Shown in pieces: positions 33,379 to 41,221 of a stretch of DNA of 64,000 bases. Position 1 is the stretch's first letter. Every line of letters begins with the position of its first letter. The notes below the pieces were generated by a model, which saw nothing but the letters and a program-made list of their open reading frames with translations, ran no database searches and was not told the DNA's origin. The stretch is from Nocardiopsis flavescens. Its GTDB lineage: Bacteria > Actinomycetota > Actinomycetes > Streptosporangiales > Streptosporangiaceae. A program made the position numbers and the translations under genes. The stretch spans positions 1 through 64,000 of the forward strand of contig NZ_FQZK01000010.1 of the NCBI RefSeq assembly GCF_900141985.1, given 5' to 3'.

Positions 33379-33414
33379 ATATGGACGTTGAGTCCATATA
33401 GGAGTTATATGGAC
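33379..33414. promoter_or_regulatory. ATATGGAC operator with three half sites
   Basis: ATATGGAC-GTTGA-GTCCATAT (33379-33399) is a perfect dyad; a third half site ATATGGAC follows at 33407-33414, 28 bp from the first. It lies 40-75 bp upstream of the SDR start. The downstream TetR regulator is the likely binder. Confidence 0.65.
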
Positions 33415-33452
33415 TCGTAGACCATTTCACGGAGACCACGGGAGGCAGGACC

Positions 33453-34193
33453 ATGGGCAGCAGCGGAACCGATCGCGTCGCCCTCGTCACCGGCGGTTCG
33501 GGCGGCATCGGGCGGGCCGTCGCCGAGCGGCTGGCCGCCGACGGGACGGCGGTCGCCGTCCACTACGCCGGGAACAGGGAGCGCGCGCAGGCCGCCGTCG
33601 CCGCCGTCACGGGCGCGGGTGGCAGGGCGATCACCGTGGCGGGCGACGTCGCCGACGAGAACGCCATGGCGGCCGTGTTCGACGAGGCCGAGGCGGCGTT
33701 CGGCGGCATCGACGTCGTCGTCAACACCGCCGGGACCATGGTCCTGGGGCCGATCGCCGACTTCGACCTCGACGCCCTGGACCGGATGCACCGCACCAAC
33801 GTCCGCGGCGCCTTCGTCGTCTCCCAGCAGGCCGCCCGGCGGGTGCGCGCGGGCGGCGCGATCATCAACGTCTCCACCAGCGTCTCGCGCCTGCAGTTCC
33901 CCGGCTACGGCCCCTACGTCGCGAGCAAGCGCGCGGTGGAGGGGATCACCCTGATCCTCGCCCGCGAGCTGCGCGGCCGGGACATCACCGTGAACACCGT
34001 CGCCCCCGGGCCCACCGCCACCCCGCTGTTCCTGGACGGCAAGTCGCAGGAACAGGTCGACGCGCTCGCCGCGGCCCCTCCGCTGGAGCGGCTGGGCCGA
34101 CCCGAGGACATCGCCGAGTCGGTGGCCTTCCTCGCCGGACCGGCCCGCTGGGTCAACGGCCAGACCCTCTACACCAACGGCGGCCTCGCCTGA
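33453..34193 (+). CDS. Short-chain dehydrogenase/reductase (SDR)
   Basis: A 246-residue classical SDR. ALVTGGSGGIGRAVAERLAADG is the NAD(P) motif, VVVNTAGTM corresponds to NNAG, and the catalytic residues are Ser in INVSTSVSR and the YVASK Tyr-Lys pair. The C-terminal WVNGQTLYTNGGLA is typical of FabG-like reductases. The substrate is unknown. ATG 33453 has GGGAGG seven bases upstream. It is followed 96 bp later by a TetR gene that likely controls it. Confidence 0.93.
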   Translation: MGSSGTDRVALVTGGSGGIGRAVAERLAADGTAVAVHYAGNRERAQAAVAAVTGAGGRAITVAGDVADENAMAAVFDEAEAAFGGIDVVVNTAGTMVLGPIADFDLDALDRMHRTNVRGAFVVSQQAARRVRAGGAIINVSTSVSRLQFPGYGPYVASKRAVEGITLILARELRGRDITVNTVAPGPTATPLFLDGKSQEQVDALAAAPPLERLGRPEDIAESVAFLAGPARWVNGQTLYTNGGLA

Positions 34194-34289
34194 GGCCTCC
34201 CCCGGCGCGCCCGCGCGGCGCGGTCGCGTACGGTGCCGTCGGGGGCCGGGGAGCCGGCGCCCGGGAGACGGGGAGCGAGGAGGGGGAGC

Positions 34290-34919
34290 GTGACGAACGA
34301 TTCGGCGGCCGGGGCCGCCGACGGGGGTCCGCGGCGCGGCGCCCGCGGCCGGGGCCGCCGCCCCGCCGAGGAGGTCCGCGCGGACGTCCTGCGCACCGTG
34401 GGCGGCCTGCTGCTGGAGGAGGGCCTGGCGGGCCTGACCTTCGAGCGGGTGGCCCGCCTGTCCGGCGCCAGCAAGACCACCCTGCACAAGTGGTGGCCCT
34501 CGCGGGGCTCGCTGGCGCTGGACGGCTACTTCCACGCCGTCCAACCCGCGCTGGACTTCCCCGACACCGGGGACGTGCGCGCCGACCTCCTCTCCCAGAT
34601 GCGGTCGTTCGTGCGCGTCATGACCCGCACGCCCGGGGGCCGCGTCCTGACCCAGCTGATCGGCGAGGCGCAGACCGACACCGGGCTGGCCGCCGCCTAC
34701 CGGCGGCTGTACTCCTCTCAGCGCCGCGCCCTGGCCGCCGAGCGGCTGCGCCGGGCGCAGGAGGAGGGCCAGATCCGGGCGGACGCGGACGTGCGGGTCC
34801 TCGTCGACCAGCTGTGGGGGGCGGTCTACCACCGGCTGCTCATCCCGGACGAACCGGTCACCGAGGAGTTCGCCGCCGCGCTGGTGGCCAACCTGCTGGA
34901 CGGCGTCGGCCCGGGGTGA
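34290..34919 (+). CDS. TetR/AcrR-family regulator
   Basis: A 209-residue regulator with an Arg/Gly-rich N-terminal arm (12-30) before the HTH, ADVLRTVGGLLLEEGLAGLTFERVARLSGASKTTLHKWW. The C-terminal domain resembles the TetR_C_11 group. GTG 34290 has AGGAGGGGGAG upstream. It is downstream of the SDR gene and may bind the ATATGGAC dyad at 33379-33414. Confidence 0.9.
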   Translation: MTNDSAAGAADGGPRRGARGRGRRPAEEVRADVLRTVGGLLLEEGLAGLTFERVARLSGASKTTLHKWWPSRGSLALDGYFHAVQPALDFPDTGDVRADLLSQMRSFVRVMTRTPGGRVLTQLIGEAQTDTGLAAAYRRLYSSQRRALAAERLRRAQEEGQIRADADVRVLVDQLWGAVYHRLLIPDEPVTEEFAAALVANLLDGVGPG

Positions 34920-34972
34920 CCCGGCCCGGCCCCGGCCCGGCCCCGGCCCGGCCCCGGACCGGCCGGTTCCGG

Positions 34973-34978
34973 CATACT
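34973..34978 (+). promoter_or_regulatory. -10 box CATACT (leaderless SelW-like gene)
   Basis: CATACT ends six bases before ATG 34985. It follows a GC-rich stretch with an 11-bp direct repeat (GGCCCGGCCCC, three copies at about 34925-34957). Confidence 0.45.
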
Positions 34979-34984
34979 GTCCCC

Positions 34985-35272
34985 ATGCCGGAACACGGAC
35001 CCCGCCTGGAGATCGAGTACTGCACGCGCTGCCGCTGGCTGCCGCGCGCGACGTGGATGGCGCAGGAGCTGCTGACCACGTTCGAGGCCGAACTGGGAGA
35101 GGTCGCGCTGGTCCCCGGGACCGGCGGGGTGTTCGAGGTGCGGGTGGGCGGCGAGACCGTGTGGTCGCGCAGCAGCGACGCCGCCTTCACCGACGCCGCG
35201 GACATCAAGCGGCTGGTCCGCGACAGGATCGCCCCGGACCGGCCGCTGGGCCACTCCGAGCGCAAGGACTGA
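34985..35272 (+). CDS. SelT/SelW/SelH (Rdx) family redox protein
   Basis: A 95-residue thioredoxin-like protein. IEYCTRCRWLPRATWMAQELLTTF contains the Cys13-x-x-Cys16 redox pair, with Cys at the selenocysteine position. The rest has VALVPGTGGVFEVRVGGETVWSR, the typical second half. Predicted to be a thiol redox protein in the cytosol; partner unknown. Confidence 0.9.
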   Translation: MPEHGPRLEIEYCTRCRWLPRATWMAQELLTTFEAELGEVALVPGTGGVFEVRVGGETVWSRSSDAAFTDAADIKRLVRDRIAPDRPLGHSERKD

Positions 35273-35313
35273 CACGGCCCACGCGCGTCCTCCCCAAAAG
35301 CGCGTGCGGCGTC

Positions 35314-35319
35314 TACCGT
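35314..35319 (+). promoter_or_regulatory. -10 box TACCGT (leaderless UBP zinc-finger gene)
   Basis: TACCGT ends six bases before ATG 35326, without a ribosome site. Confidence 0.5.
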
Positions 35320-35325
35320 TGCCCC

Positions 35326-35679
35326 ATGAGCGACTCCCAGAACGAGATCGACCCGTCCGCCCCGCCCACCGGCCCCGGCTGCCGGGAGTGCGACGAGGGC
35401 GGCGGCTGGTGGTTCCACCTGCGCCGCTGCGCGGCCTGCGGGCACGTGGGCTGCTGCGACAGCTCGCCGGGGCGGCACGCCACCGGGCACTTCGAGGAGA
35501 CCGGGCACCCGTTCATCCAGAGCTACGAACCCGGCGAGGTGTGGTTCTACGACTTCCGCAGCGGCGGGACCGGCGAGGGCCCCGCACTGGCGGAGCCCAC
35601 CTCCCACCCCGCGGACCAGCCCTCGCCCGGCCCGGCCGACCGGGTGCCCGGGGACTGGACGCGGCGGCTGAACCGCTGA
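35326..35679 (+). CDS. UBP-type zinc-finger protein
   Basis: A 117-residue protein whose first 75 residues form a ZnF-UBP domain: CRECDEGGGWWFHLRRCAACGHVGCCDSSPGRHATGHFEETGHPFIQSYEPGEVWFYDF, with the full Cys/His ligand set. The C-terminal tail is acidic and Pro-rich. In eukaryotes the fold binds the ubiquitin C-terminus; in actinobacteria the stand-alone form has no assigned role. It is convergent with the K+ channel gene, three bases apart. Confidence 0.92.
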   Translation: MSDSQNEIDPSAPPTGPGCRECDEGGGWWFHLRRCAACGHVGCCDSSPGRHATGHFEETGHPFIQSYEPGEVWFYDFRSGGTGEGPALAEPTSHPADQPSPGPADRVPGDWTRRLNR

Positions 35680-35682
35680 CCC

Positions 35683-36210
35683 TCAGCGCCCGCCCGGGCG
35701 GGCGCGGGCCCGCAGGCGCCCGGCCAGCAGGCGCACCGCGCCCGCGATGACCGCGACGTTGAAGACCATCTGGCAGATGAGGAGCCCGCGCGCCCACTGC
35801 CCCTGGGCGTGGATGTCGCCGTAGCCGACGGTGGCCAGTGTGGTGAGGGCGAAGTAGAGGGCGTCGGTCCGGGTCTCCAGGCCCGCGAACTCGCCGGGCC
35901 GGGCCAGCGCCATCCCGTGGTCGGCGAGGGCGAAGAGGGCGATCCCGCAGGCGGCGAGGAGGATCGGCGGGCGCAGCGACAGCCCGGCCGGGTCCTCCCG
36001 CTCCTGGAGCCGGGCCGCCCGGACCACCGACCGGCAGATCAGGGCGAGCCCGGCGGCCAGCGCGGTCCAGCGCACCCACACCTGCCAGGAGTCGCCGACC
36101 GCCTCGAAGGGGACGAGGTAGTACAGCACGACGACGAGTCCCACCTCGCCCGCGAGGATCGTGCGGTCCCACCGGCGCGGGGGCGGCGTCCGCCCGCTCT
36201 CGAAGGCCAT
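35683..36210 (-). CDS. Two-pore-helix potassium channel family protein
   Basis: A 175-residue membrane protein with four hydrophobic segments (about 17-35, 47-61, 82-99, 140-165). A selectivity filter TVGYGD (127-132) follows the pore helix YFALTTLA. The Ion_trans_2 domain is therefore complete, preceded by two extra segments and without a cytosolic RCK domain. It should form a tetrameric K+ channel. ATG 36210 is used; no clear ribosome site, so it may be leaderless. Confidence 0.88.
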   Translation of the reverse strand: MAFESGRTPPPRRWDRTILAGEVGLVVVLYYLVPFEAVGDSWQVWVRWTALAAGLALICRSVVRAARLQEREDPAGLSLRPPILLAACGIALFALADHGMALARPGEFAGLETRTDALYFALTTLATVGYGDIHAQGQWARGLLICQMVFNVAVIAGAVRLLAGRLRARARPGGR

Positions 36211-36253
36211 GACCCACAGTCATAGCACGGACACGGCGGGCTTTCCCGGCGGC

Positions 36254-36814
36254 TCAGCGCAGGGCGCCGCGGCGCTCCAGGATGTCCAGCACGCGCTCGT
36301 ACCAGCGCAGGTTCTCCTCCTCCAGGGCGATGCCCCGGAGCAGGGTGAGGTAGGGGCCGATCCGCTCGGCGCGGGACAGGTGCTCCTCCTCGGTGCGCCC
36401 GTCCAGCAGGTGCGCGCGCAGCCGGAGGTAGTGGCCCAGGCGGGCGCTGGACCAGGCGGTGCGCTCGGTGACCGCGGTGCGCACGGCGTCGGCGTCGCCC
36501 ACGTCCACGGACTGCACCTGGACCATCAGCTCGTCGCGGATGGCGATGGGCCGGGGCGGGCGGGAGGTGAAGGCGCGCAGTTCCCCGCGACCGCGGCCGG
36601 TGAGGGTGAAGACGCGCTTGTCGGGCCTGCGCTCCTGGCGCACGACGGTCGCCTCGATGAGGTCCTCGCCCTCCATCCGCTCCAGCTCGCGGTAGATCTG
36701 CTGGGGGGTGGCCATCCAGAAGTTGGCCACCGAGGAGTCGAAGATCTTGGTCAGGTCGTACCCGGAGGCCGGGCCCTCCAGCAGGGCGGCCATGACGGCG
36801 TTGCGCAGTGCCAT
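36254..36814 (-). CDS. PadR-family regulator
   Basis: A 186-residue winged-helix regulator. ALRNAVMAALLEGPASGYDLTKIFDSSVANFWMATPQQIYRELERMEGEDLIEATVVRQERRPDKRVFTLTGRGRGEL is the PadR N-terminal domain, followed by a helical Vir_act_alpha_C-type dimer domain. ATG 36814 is fixed by a TACAGT box six bases upstream. It is divergent from the NTF2-like gene, which it probably represses through the CGTTGACTG repeats. Confidence 0.92.
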   Translation of the reverse strand: MALRNAVMAALLEGPASGYDLTKIFDSSVANFWMATPQQIYRELERMEGEDLIEATVVRQERRPDKRVFTLTGRGRGELRAFTSRPPRPIAIRDELMVQVQSVDVGDADAVRTAVTERTAWSSARLGHYLRLRAHLLDGRTEEEHLSRAERIGPYLTLLRGIALEEENLRWYERVLDILERRGALR

Positions 36815-36820
36815 CGGGCC

Positions 36821-36826
36821 ACTGTA
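36821..36826 (-). promoter_or_regulatory. -10 box TACAGT (leaderless PadR gene)
   Basis: On the minus strand TACAGT ends six bases before ATG 36814. Confidence 0.55.
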
Positions 36827-36847
36827 GCGCCCCCGGAATAGTCGCGT

Positions 36848-36937
36848 CGTTGACTGGTCAAGGAATCCACTGCCGCCCCGTGTACAGCCCGGCCCCGCCC
36901 TGTTAGCCTCCTGCACACCTATTCAATTCGTTGACTG
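36848..36937. promoter_or_regulatory. CGTTGACTG repeats, possible PadR operator
   Basis: CGTTGACTG occurs at 36848-36856, where it is part of the near-palindrome TTGACTGGTCAA, and again at 36929-36937 just before the ribosome site of the NTF2-like gene. The two copies are 81 bp apart. Confidence 0.5.
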
Positions 36938-36950
36938 AGGAGAGTGCGCC

Positions 36951-37343
36951 GTGGGGACCTTCCGCGAGGCCGTCGAGGCCCGGGACGGCGAGGCCGTCGC
37001 CGCCCTGCTCGCCGACGACGTCGTCTTCACCAGCCCGGTCGCGTTCCGGCCGCACCGCGGCAGGGCCGTCACCGCCGCCATCCTGCGCGCGGTGCTGCGG
37101 GTGTTCGAGGACTTCCGGTACGTGGGCGAGTGCGCCTCCGCCGACGGGCGCGAGCACGTGCTGCGGTTCCGGGCCACGGTGTCGGGCCGCGAGGTGGAGG
37201 GCTGCGACCTGCTCCACCTCGACGACGAGGGCCGGATCGACGCCCTCACCGTGATGGTCCGCCCGCTGTCGGGGCTCCAGGCCCTGGCCGACGCGATGGA
37301 CGCGCAGTTCGACCGCGTCCGGGAGGAGGCCGCCGCCGGGTGA
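36951..37343 (+). CDS. SnoaL-like / NTF2-fold protein
   Basis: A 130-residue cone-fold protein: FREAVEARDGEAVAALLADDVVFTSPVAFRPHRGR, then ILRAVLRVFEDFRYV and GREVEGCDLLHLDDEGRIDALTVMVRPLSGLQALADAM. Members are small cyclases, isomerases or ligand-binding proteins; function cannot be chosen. GTG 36951 has GAGGAG upstream. It is divergent from padR. Confidence 0.88.
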   Translation: MGTFREAVEARDGEAVAALLADDVVFTSPVAFRPHRGRAVTAAILRAVLRVFEDFRYVGECASADGREHVLRFRATVSGREVEGCDLLHLDDEGRIDALTVMVRPLSGLQALADAMDAQFDRVREEAAAG

Positions 37344-37362
37344 CCCCGGCGGGCGCGGCGCA

Positions 37363-37368
37363 TACCCT
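37363..37368 (+). promoter_or_regulatory. -10 box TACCCT (leaderless sirtuin gene)
   Basis: TACCCT ends seven bases before GTG 37376. Confidence 0.5.
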
Positions 37369-37375
37369 CGCAAGG

Positions 37376-38221
37376 GTGACGAACACACTCGCGGCGACCG
37401 ACCCCGTGACCGCGGCCGCGCGGATCCGGGGGGTCCTGGGCGACGGCCCCGTGCTGGTCCTGACCGGGGCGGGCGTCTCCACCGACTCCGGCATCCCCGA
37501 CTACCGCGGTCCCGGGTCCCCGCCCCGCACCCCCATGACCTACCAGCAGTTCGTCGGCGATCCGGCCTTTCGCCGCCACTACTGGGCGCGCAACCACGTC
37601 GGCTGGCGGCACGTGCACCGGACCCGGCCCAACGCGGGCCACCTGGCGCTCGCCCGCCTGGAGGCCGCCGGGGTGGTCTCGTCGGTCATCACCCAGAACG
37701 TGGACACCCTGCACGAGGCGGCGGGCAGCCGCTCCGTGATCGACCTGCACGGGCGCTACGACCGGGTGGTGTGCCTGGAGTGCTCGGCGGTGCTCCCGCG
37801 CGAACGGCTGGCCGAGCGGCTGGCCGCGCTCAACCCCGGGTTCGCCGGCATGGTGGACGACGTGGAGATCGCCCCCGACGCCGACGCCGCCCTGGCGTCC
37901 ACCGAGGGCTTCCGGGTGGCGGACTGCGCCCGCTGCGGCGGCGTGCTCAAGCCCGACATCGTGTACTTCGGCGAGAACGTGCCGCCCGCCCGGGTGCGCC
38001 GCGGGTACCGGCTGGTGGAGGAGGCCGCGGCGCTGCTGGTCGCCGGCTCCTCGCTGACCGTCCTGTCGGGGCGGCGGTTCGTCAGGGCCGCCGCCGACGC
38101 CGGCCTGCCGATCGTCATCCTCAACCGGGGCGCCACCCGCGGCGACGCGCTGGCCGACCTCACCGTGGACGCGGGCTGCTCGGAGGTGCTCGCCGCCCTG
38201 GCCGACTCTTACGCCTCCTGA
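37376..38221 (+). CDS. Sir2-family NAD-dependent protein deacylase
   Basis: A 281-residue sirtuin. [22 protein letters not shown] binds [35 protein letters not shown] contains the QNVD motif and catalytic His, and two CxxC pairs (CLEC, CARC) bind zinc. [14 protein letters not shown] (as [16 protein letters not shown]), AGSSLTV and [11 protein letters not shown] complete the fold. It likely removes acyl groups from lysines, linking acyl-CoA levels to enzyme activity. GTG 37376 follows a -10 box by seven bases. Its 3' end overlaps the convergent epoxide hydrolase gene by 13 bp. Confidence 0.95.
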   Translation: MTNTLAATDPVTAAARIRGVLGDGPVLVLTGAGVSTDSGIPDYRGPGSPPRTPMTYQQFVGDPAFRRHYWARNHVGWRHVHRTRPNAGHLALARLEAAGVVSSVITQNVDTLHEAAGSRSVIDLHGRYDRVVCLECSAVLPRERLAERLAALNPGFAGMVDDVEIAPDADAALASTEGFRVADCARCGGVLKPDIVYFGENVPPARVRRGYRLVEEAAALLVAGSSLTVLSGRRFVRAAADAGLPIVILNRGATRGDALADLTVDAGCSEVLAALADSYAS

Positions 38222-39231
38222 GGCCGCGCCCCGTGCCCCGTCCGCGGCGCGGGGGCCCGGTCCAGGCCGGCGAGGAAGTCCAGCAGGGCCGCGTTGACCT
38301 CCGCGGGGCGCTCCTGCTGGGTCCAGTGCCCGCAGCCCTGGAGGGTGATGTCCCCGCGCAGGTCCGGGACGATCGAGGTGAGCGCCGCCCGCAGCTCCGC
38401 AACCCCGCGCATGGCCAGGACCAGGTCCATCGTGCCCACCGCGTAGAGCCCGGGCACGTCGATGGTGCGTCCCCGGAACGGCGACATGAGGCCCTGGTTG
38501 GCCTCGATGTTGCGGTACCAGTCCAGCGGGCCCGTGTAGGCGTGCTCCCCGTGCAGGGCGTGCTCGCGGGCGAACACCCGGACGTCCTCCTCGGTGAGCC
38601 AGGCGGGCAGCGACTCCGGCTCGGGCAGCCCGTCCACCGCGGTCGTGCCCTCGGGGATCATCCACACCCGCGGCCCGTCGGCGAAGGGGGCGTCGCCGGA
38701 GGCGCCCACCAGGATCCGCCGCAGGAACCGGGCCGGGTCGGCCGCCATCTCCGCGTCCGCGCGCCCCCGCTCCTGGAAGTACACCTGGTAGTAGCCCTCG
38801 CCGTAGATCTGCCGGGTCACCGAGGGCGGCGGCATCATCGCCGGGGGCGCCGGGGGCACGCTCAGGCCGACCACGCCGCGCACCAGGTCCGGGCGCATGA
38901 GCGCGGTGGCCCAGGCGACCGGGGCGCCCCAGTCGTGCCCGACCACGACGGCGCTCTCCTCCCCCAGCGCGGCGATCAGCGCGACCACGTCGCCCACCAG
39001 GTGCGGCAGGGTGTAGGACGACACCTCCTCGGGCCGGTCGCTGCGGCCGTAGCCGCGCTGGTCGGGTGCGACGACGCGGTACCCGGCCGCGGCCAGCGCG
39101 TCGAACTGGTGCCGCCAGGAGTACCAGCCCTCGGGGAAGCCGTGCAGGAGCAGCACCAGCGGGCCGCTCCCCCGGTGCGCGATGTGCAGGCGGACACCGT
39201 TGACCTCGACGTCCTCGTGCTCCACGTTCAT
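38209..39231 (-). CDS. Alpha/beta hydrolase, epoxide hydrolase-like
   Basis: A 340-residue hydrolase. HGFPEGWYSWRHQFDALAAAGYRVVAPDQRGYGRSDRP is the typical oxyanion-hole and strand region. The nucleophile is Asp in VVVGHDWGAPVAWATALMRP, with a Tyr-bearing cap domain (YGEGYYQVYFQERGRADAEMAADP) and base His in GCGHWTQQERP. This Asp-Tyr-Tyr-His arrangement fits epoxide hydrolases that open epoxides to diols. ATG 39231 has AGGAG upstream. Confidence 0.9.
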   Translation of the reverse strand: MNVEHEDVEVNGVRLHIAHRGSGPLVLLLHGFPEGWYSWRHQFDALAAAGYRVVAPDQRGYGRSDRPEEVSSYTLPHLVGDVVALIAALGEESAVVVGHDWGAPVAWATALMRPDLVRGVVGLSVPPAPPAMMPPPSVTRQIYGEGYYQVYFQERGRADAEMAADPARFLRRILVGASGDAPFADGPRVWMIPEGTTAVDGLPEPESLPAWLTEEDVRVFAREHALHGEHAYTGPLDWYRNIEANQGLMSPFRGRTIDVPGLYAVGTMDLVLAMRGVAELRAALTSIVPDLRGDITLQGCGHWTQQERPAEVNAALLDFLAGLDRAPAPRTGHGARPQEA

Positions 39232-39432
39232 CGTCCGCTCCTGGTGCCGGTCGGGGAGGGTCGGGGCCACGCTACAGCGCCGCTCCCGGCGGCGTCCCCC
39301 GCTCGCGAGGACGGGAACCGGGCTTTTTCGGACCAGGGGCGGAAAAGCGCGAAATAAGCCGGTGCGGTGGTAATCCCGCCCGTCCCGCCCGGGACTACTT
39401 CAGCGAGAGTCCGGCGATGTCGAAGGAGACCG

Positions 39433-40041
39433 ATGAGGACCGACAGGGCGCAGGCCCCGCCCACCGACCGGCTGGCGGACCTCTACGACCGCTACCACGC
39501 GAGGATCCTCGCGTTCTGCCTCCTGCGCGCGGACGAGACGGTGGCCGAGGAGGTGGCCAGCGAGACGTTCGTGGTCGCCTGGCGCAAGCTGTCCGCCGTC
39601 CCCGACCCGCCGCTGCCCTGGCTGCTGGGGGTGGCCCGCAACCTGCTCCGCAAGCAGTACGGGGCCCGTATGCGCCGGGAGACGCTGCTGCGGCGGCTGG
39701 CCGACCTCTCCGACCGGCGCGACGAGCAGGACTGGGACGTCGCCGAGAGGTTCGTGCTGCGCGAGAGCGCCGTCCGGGCGCTGGGCGGGCTGTCGGAGAA
39801 GCACGTGGAGGCACTGACCCTCGTCGCCTGGCACGGGCTGTCGCCCGCCGAGGCCGGCCGCGTGGTCGGCTGCTCGTCCGGGACCTTCTCGGTCCGCCTG
39901 CACCGCGCCCGCCGCGCGCTGGCCAGAGCACTGGAGTCCCTGGAGGGCTCCGCCGCCCGCCGGGGGGCGGACCGCCCCTCCCCCGGCCACCGGGCCGTTC
40001 CCGGTACCGTCGCCCGCACCGTTCACCAGGAGGCACGATGA
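39433..40041 (+). CDS. ECF-type RNA polymerase sigma factor
   Basis: A 202-residue sigma-70 factor with region 2 (LADLYDRYHARILAFCLLRADETVAEEVASETFVVAWRKL) and region 4 (ALGGLSEKHVEALTLVAWHGLSPAEAGRVVGCSSGTFSVRLHRARRALARAL). A short Arg/His-rich tail follows. ATG 39433 has GAAGGAG upstream. It overlaps the next gene by four bases (ATGA), so the two are translationally coupled; the partner may act as anti-sigma. Confidence 0.93.
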   Translation: MRTDRAQAPPTDRLADLYDRYHARILAFCLLRADETVAEEVASETFVVAWRKLSAVPDPPLPWLLGVARNLLRKQYGARMRRETLLRRLADLSDRRDEQDWDVAERFVLRESAVRALGGLSEKHVEALTLVAWHGLSPAEAGRVVGCSSGTFSVRLHRARRALARALESLEGSAARRGADRPSPGHRAVPGTVARTVHQEAR

Positions 40042-41168
40042 TCCAGGACGACATCCTCGAAACCGTGTCGGCGCTGGAGCCCCGGGCCCTGCGCGAGCGT
40101 GCCGACGAGCTCAGCCGGCGCCGGCGCGAACACGTCCTGGAGCGGGCGCGGGCGGCGGGCGGGCGGAGGGCGTTCCTGCGGGCCGCCGCCGACCGCCGGT
40201 GGCGGCTGCCCCTGACCGCGGGTGTGCTGGTCACCGCCGCCGCGGTCGCCGCCGGGGTCCTCGTGTACTCCCCCGGCCGGACCGTGGTGCCCGGCGAAGG
40301 CGACGCCGACGTCCAGAACAACGGCGTGGCGGCGTCCGGCCCCGCCGACGCGCGGGAGCTGTTCGCCGCCGCCGCCGAGGCCGCCGCCGCCCGGGAGGCG
40401 GACCCGGAGGGCTTCTGGTACGTCCGCACGCGCCGCCACCTCGTCGCGGACCCGCCCGGGGTCCTGGGCGAGGGGGAGGGCGAGTACACCGTGCGCCAGA
40501 CCTTCACCGACGAGAGATGGTGGGAGCTGGGCGGGGAGTTCCGGAGCCTGGCCAACCTCAGCCTGGACACCGAGACCGAGTTCCCCACCGAGGCGGACGA
40601 GAGCGCCTGGGAGCGGGACGGCTCGCCCGAGCTGGCCTTCGCCTCCCCGATGAGCACCGCCTACCGGGGCGAGAGGAACACCCCGTACGGGGTGGGGGTC
40701 TCCGGTCTGGCGGCGCTGCCCGAGGACGCCGGGGCGCTGGAGGAGGTCCTGCGCGAGCAGTGGACCGCGAACCGCCAGGGCGGCGAGCCCGAGGGGGTGC
40801 CGCCGGTGGAGCCGACGGAGGAGGACTTCCGGGCCAGCATGGTCTACGACTTCCCCGCGCTGGCGACCTCCCCGGTGAGCGGCCGGACCCTGGGGGCGCT
40901 CTTCACCCTGGCCGGGGAGATCGAGGGGATCCGCCTGGTCGGCCCGGCCCGGGACCCGCTCGGCCGGGAGGGCTACGAGGTGGAGGTCGTGAACCCGGCC
41001 TCCTCCGACGAGGGGCGGGAGAAGTCCGTCCGCTGGATCATCGACCCCGACGGCGGGGCCCTGCTGAGCGAGCACTGGGACGAGCACGCCTGGACGGCCT
41101 ACGAGGAGGTCGGGGCCGTCGACGAGATCGGCGACCCGGCCGTGCCGGTGGAGTACGAGGACTGGTGA
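40038..41168 (+). CDS. CU044_5270 family membrane protein, sigma-factor partner
   Basis: A 376-residue protein. The N-terminal cytosolic part (1-55) is charged with RRRREHVLERAR; a single membrane segment (about 57-76, LTAGVLVTAAAVAAGVLVY) leads to a large extracytoplasmic domain with FWYVRTRRHLV, FTDERWWELGG and REGYEVEVVNPA. The layout and coupling to an ECF sigma gene match the CU044_5270 family. An anti-sigma or signal-sensing role is inferred from position only; there is no zinc-binding HxxxCxxC motif. Confidence 0.88.
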   Translation: MIQDDILETVSALEPRALRERADELSRRRREHVLERARAAGGRRAFLRAAADRRWRLPLTAGVLVTAAAVAAGVLVYSPGRTVVPGEGDADVQNNGVAASGPADARELFAAAAEAAAAREADPEGFWYVRTRRHLVADPPGVLGEGEGEYTVRQTFTDERWWELGGEFRSLANLSLDTETEFPTEADESAWERDGSPELAFASPMSTAYRGERNTPYGVGVSGLAALPEDAGALEEVLREQWTANRQGGEPEGVPPVEPTEEDFRASMVYDFPALATSPVSGRTLGALFTLAGEIEGIRLVGPARDPLGREGYEVEVVNPASSDEGREKSVRWIIDPDGGALLSEHWDEHAWTAYEEVGAVDEIGDPAVPVEYEDW

Positions 41169-41179
41169 CCGCGGTCCGG

Positions 41180-41218
41180 CGCCGGCCCGCTCCCCCTTCT
41201 CCAGGGAGCGGGCCGGCG
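41180..41218. terminator. Bidirectional terminator
   Basis: A perfect 15-bp stem CGCCGGCCCGCTCCC with its complement around a 9-nt loop, between the convergent sigma operon and P450 gene. Confidence 0.75.
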
Positions 41219-41221
41219 TCG

